Source of the DNA: Planomonospora sp. ID82291
GTDB lineage: Bacteria; Actinomycetota; Actinomycetes; Streptosporangiales; Streptosporangiaceae
Reading direction: 5' to 3'
Length of the DNA stretch: 64,000 nucleotides
Assembly: GCF_015711645.1 (NCBI RefSeq)
Contig: NZ_JABTEX010000003.1
Location: 1,116,001 to 1,180,000 of the forward strand
Of the stretch, positions 63,232 through 64,000 are shown piece by piece. The notes beneath the pieces are model-generated. The model saw only the letters and a program-made list of their open reading frames with translations, did no database searches and was not told the DNA's origin. Position 1 is the stretch's first letter, and the number at the start of each line of letters is the position of its first letter. The translations under genes and the position numbers were made by a program.

Positions 63232-64000
63232 TCACCAGTCGCGGCGTCCGTCCCGCTCGTCGTAGCCCTGCTCGGGACGGAGCCGCTCCCCGGTGGCGTG
63301 CGGCGCGTCCGGGTAGGAGCGCGACGTCCCCGGCTGTCCGTGCTGGTCGGCCTGCTGGGCGCGCAGGTTCAGCGGGTCGTCGGGGTCGTACGGCTGGTCG
63401 TAGGTCGGCGGCGTGCCGTAGAGGTCGCGCAGGTCCGCCGGGTGCCCGCCCGGCGGGACCTGCCGTTCCGGAGCGGGCTGCGACGGGTTTCCGAACGCGT
63501 AGGGGTCGGGCTGCGCCGGAGCGGGATAGCCGTAGGGGTCGGGCCGCCCTCCCACCGGCGGGATGCCGTAGGGGTCGGTGGAGTGCCCCTGGGAGGGGTA
63601 GGCGTCGGGCTGCGACGGCGGGAACCTGTCGGCGGGCGGGGGGAAGGGGTCGGCCTGCCGGTGAGGCGACGCCGCGAACGGGTCCGCCCCGGGCCGGGGC
63701 GCCGGAGGGAACGGGTCGGGCTGCGGAAGCTGCTGCGTCCCGTAGGGATCGGGCTGCGCGTAGGGGTCGGACGGTGGGACCTGCTGCGCGTAGGGGTCCG
63801 GCTGCGCGTAGGGGTCGGACGGTGGGACCTGCTGCGCGTAGGGGTCCGGCTGCGCCGGAGTGAAGAGGTCGGGCTGACGGCCCGCGGCGAAGGGGTCGGC
63901 CTGCCGGTGAGGCGACGCCGCGAACGGGTCCGCCCCGGGCCGGGGCGCCGGGGGGAACGGGTCGGGCTGCGGAAGCTGCTGCGTCCCGTAGGGGTCGGCG
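63232..64000 (-). CDS. Pro/Asp/Tyr-rich repetitive C-terminal tail (5' end outside)
   Basis: The frame is open from the right edge to a TGA at 63232-63234, covering 255 residues. It is low in complexity, built on DPYAQ, DPF and QPDPYG words, and rich in Pro, Gln, Asp and Tyr. It contains a 48-bp tandem pair (DPYAQQVPPSDPYAQP units) and a 246-bp-spaced duplication (63644-63754 with 63890-64000). It has no membrane segment or fold. Such tails occur at the end of actinobacterial membrane or regulatory proteins, but the main domain is outside the window. Confidence 0.8.
   Translation of the reverse strand, partial: ADPYGTQQLPQPDPFPPAPRPGADPFAASPHRQADPFAAGRQPDLFTPAQPDPYAQQVPPSDPYAQPDPYAQQVPPSDPYAQPDPYGTQQLPQPDPFPPAPRPGADPFAASPHRQADPFPPPADRFPPSQPDAYPSQGHSTDPYGIPPVGGRPDPYGYPAPAQPDPYAFGNPSQPAPERQVPPGGHPADLRDLYGTPPTYDQPYDPDDPLNLRAQQADQHGQPGTSRSYPDAPHATGERLRPEQGYDERDGRRDW

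Overview
The window is about 64 kb of very high-GC DNA (roughly 72-75% by impression) with GTG/ATG/TTG starts, purine-rich Shine-Dalgarno sites, and gene families typical of filamentous actinomycetes: an MsiK-type sugar ATPase, XRE/DUF5753-DUF397 pairs, a DesK-like two-component pair, a LytR-CpsA-Psr protein and DUF5682/DUF5691 proteins. The gene content would suit Streptosporangiales or Streptomycetales; the sequence alone does not settle the genus. It looks like a chromosomal segment. I see no rRNA, tRNA, CRISPR array, integrase or transposase. About 55 protein genes are supported. The first and last run off the window edges.

Layout. 0-5 kb: the 3' part of an SMC-like ATPase gene, then an ABC-2 exporter pair. 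5-12 kb: a PadR regulator with two small SnoaL/SRPBCC-fold genes, then sbcD-sbcC; a decayed 128-bp fragment of sbcC lies 2 kb away at 4925-5052. 12-19 kb: hydrolases, an esterase-histidine kinase-response regulator operon and a crotonase-lysophospholipase pair. 19-22 kb: an LCP cell-wall gene and an enolase-superfamily gene with its catalytic lysines replaced, separated by a 1.36-kb inverted-repeat element. 22-27 kb: one TetR gene between two MFS efflux genes, with an operator built into the promoter. 26.8-34.3 kb: a tightly coupled five-gene operon (SWIM finger, DUF5691, MoxR ATPase, DUF5682/TraB-like, VWA). 34-42 kb: cupin, aldehyde dehydrogenase, methyltransferase, secreted M14 carboxypeptidase, and a whiJ-like regulatory trio. 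42-50 kb: an FtsH-like membrane AAA protease with a lipoprotein partner, a carboxymuconolactone-decarboxylase-like gene and a large patatin protein. 50-64 kb: SDR, msiK with a divergent LacI regulator, glutathione peroxidase, lytic transglycosylase, TetR plus a diiron protein, a haloacetate-dehalogenase-like hydrolase, two DUF202 membrane proteins, small lipoproteins, a zinc-finger protein, an XRE-cupin regulator, a Na+/H+ antiporter and a repeat-rich Pro/Asp/Tyr tail.

Two regions stand out. The first is the element at 20359-21732: near-identical arms of about 380-480 bp in inverted orientation, nested perfect 23-bp hairpins, an outer 46-bp tandem array, an 8-bp direct repeat abutting both ends, and a small unrecognised cargo gene that one inserted base would restore. 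The second is the SWIM-DUF5691-MoxR-DUF5682-VWA operon, which has the architecture of a MoxR/VWA chaperone or conflict system with unassigned function. Well-placed operators are visible for PadR, both TetR proteins, LacI and the XRE-cupin regulator. Several convergent gene pairs share strong bidirectional hairpin terminators. Short in-frame tandem repeats recur in and next to genes across the window.
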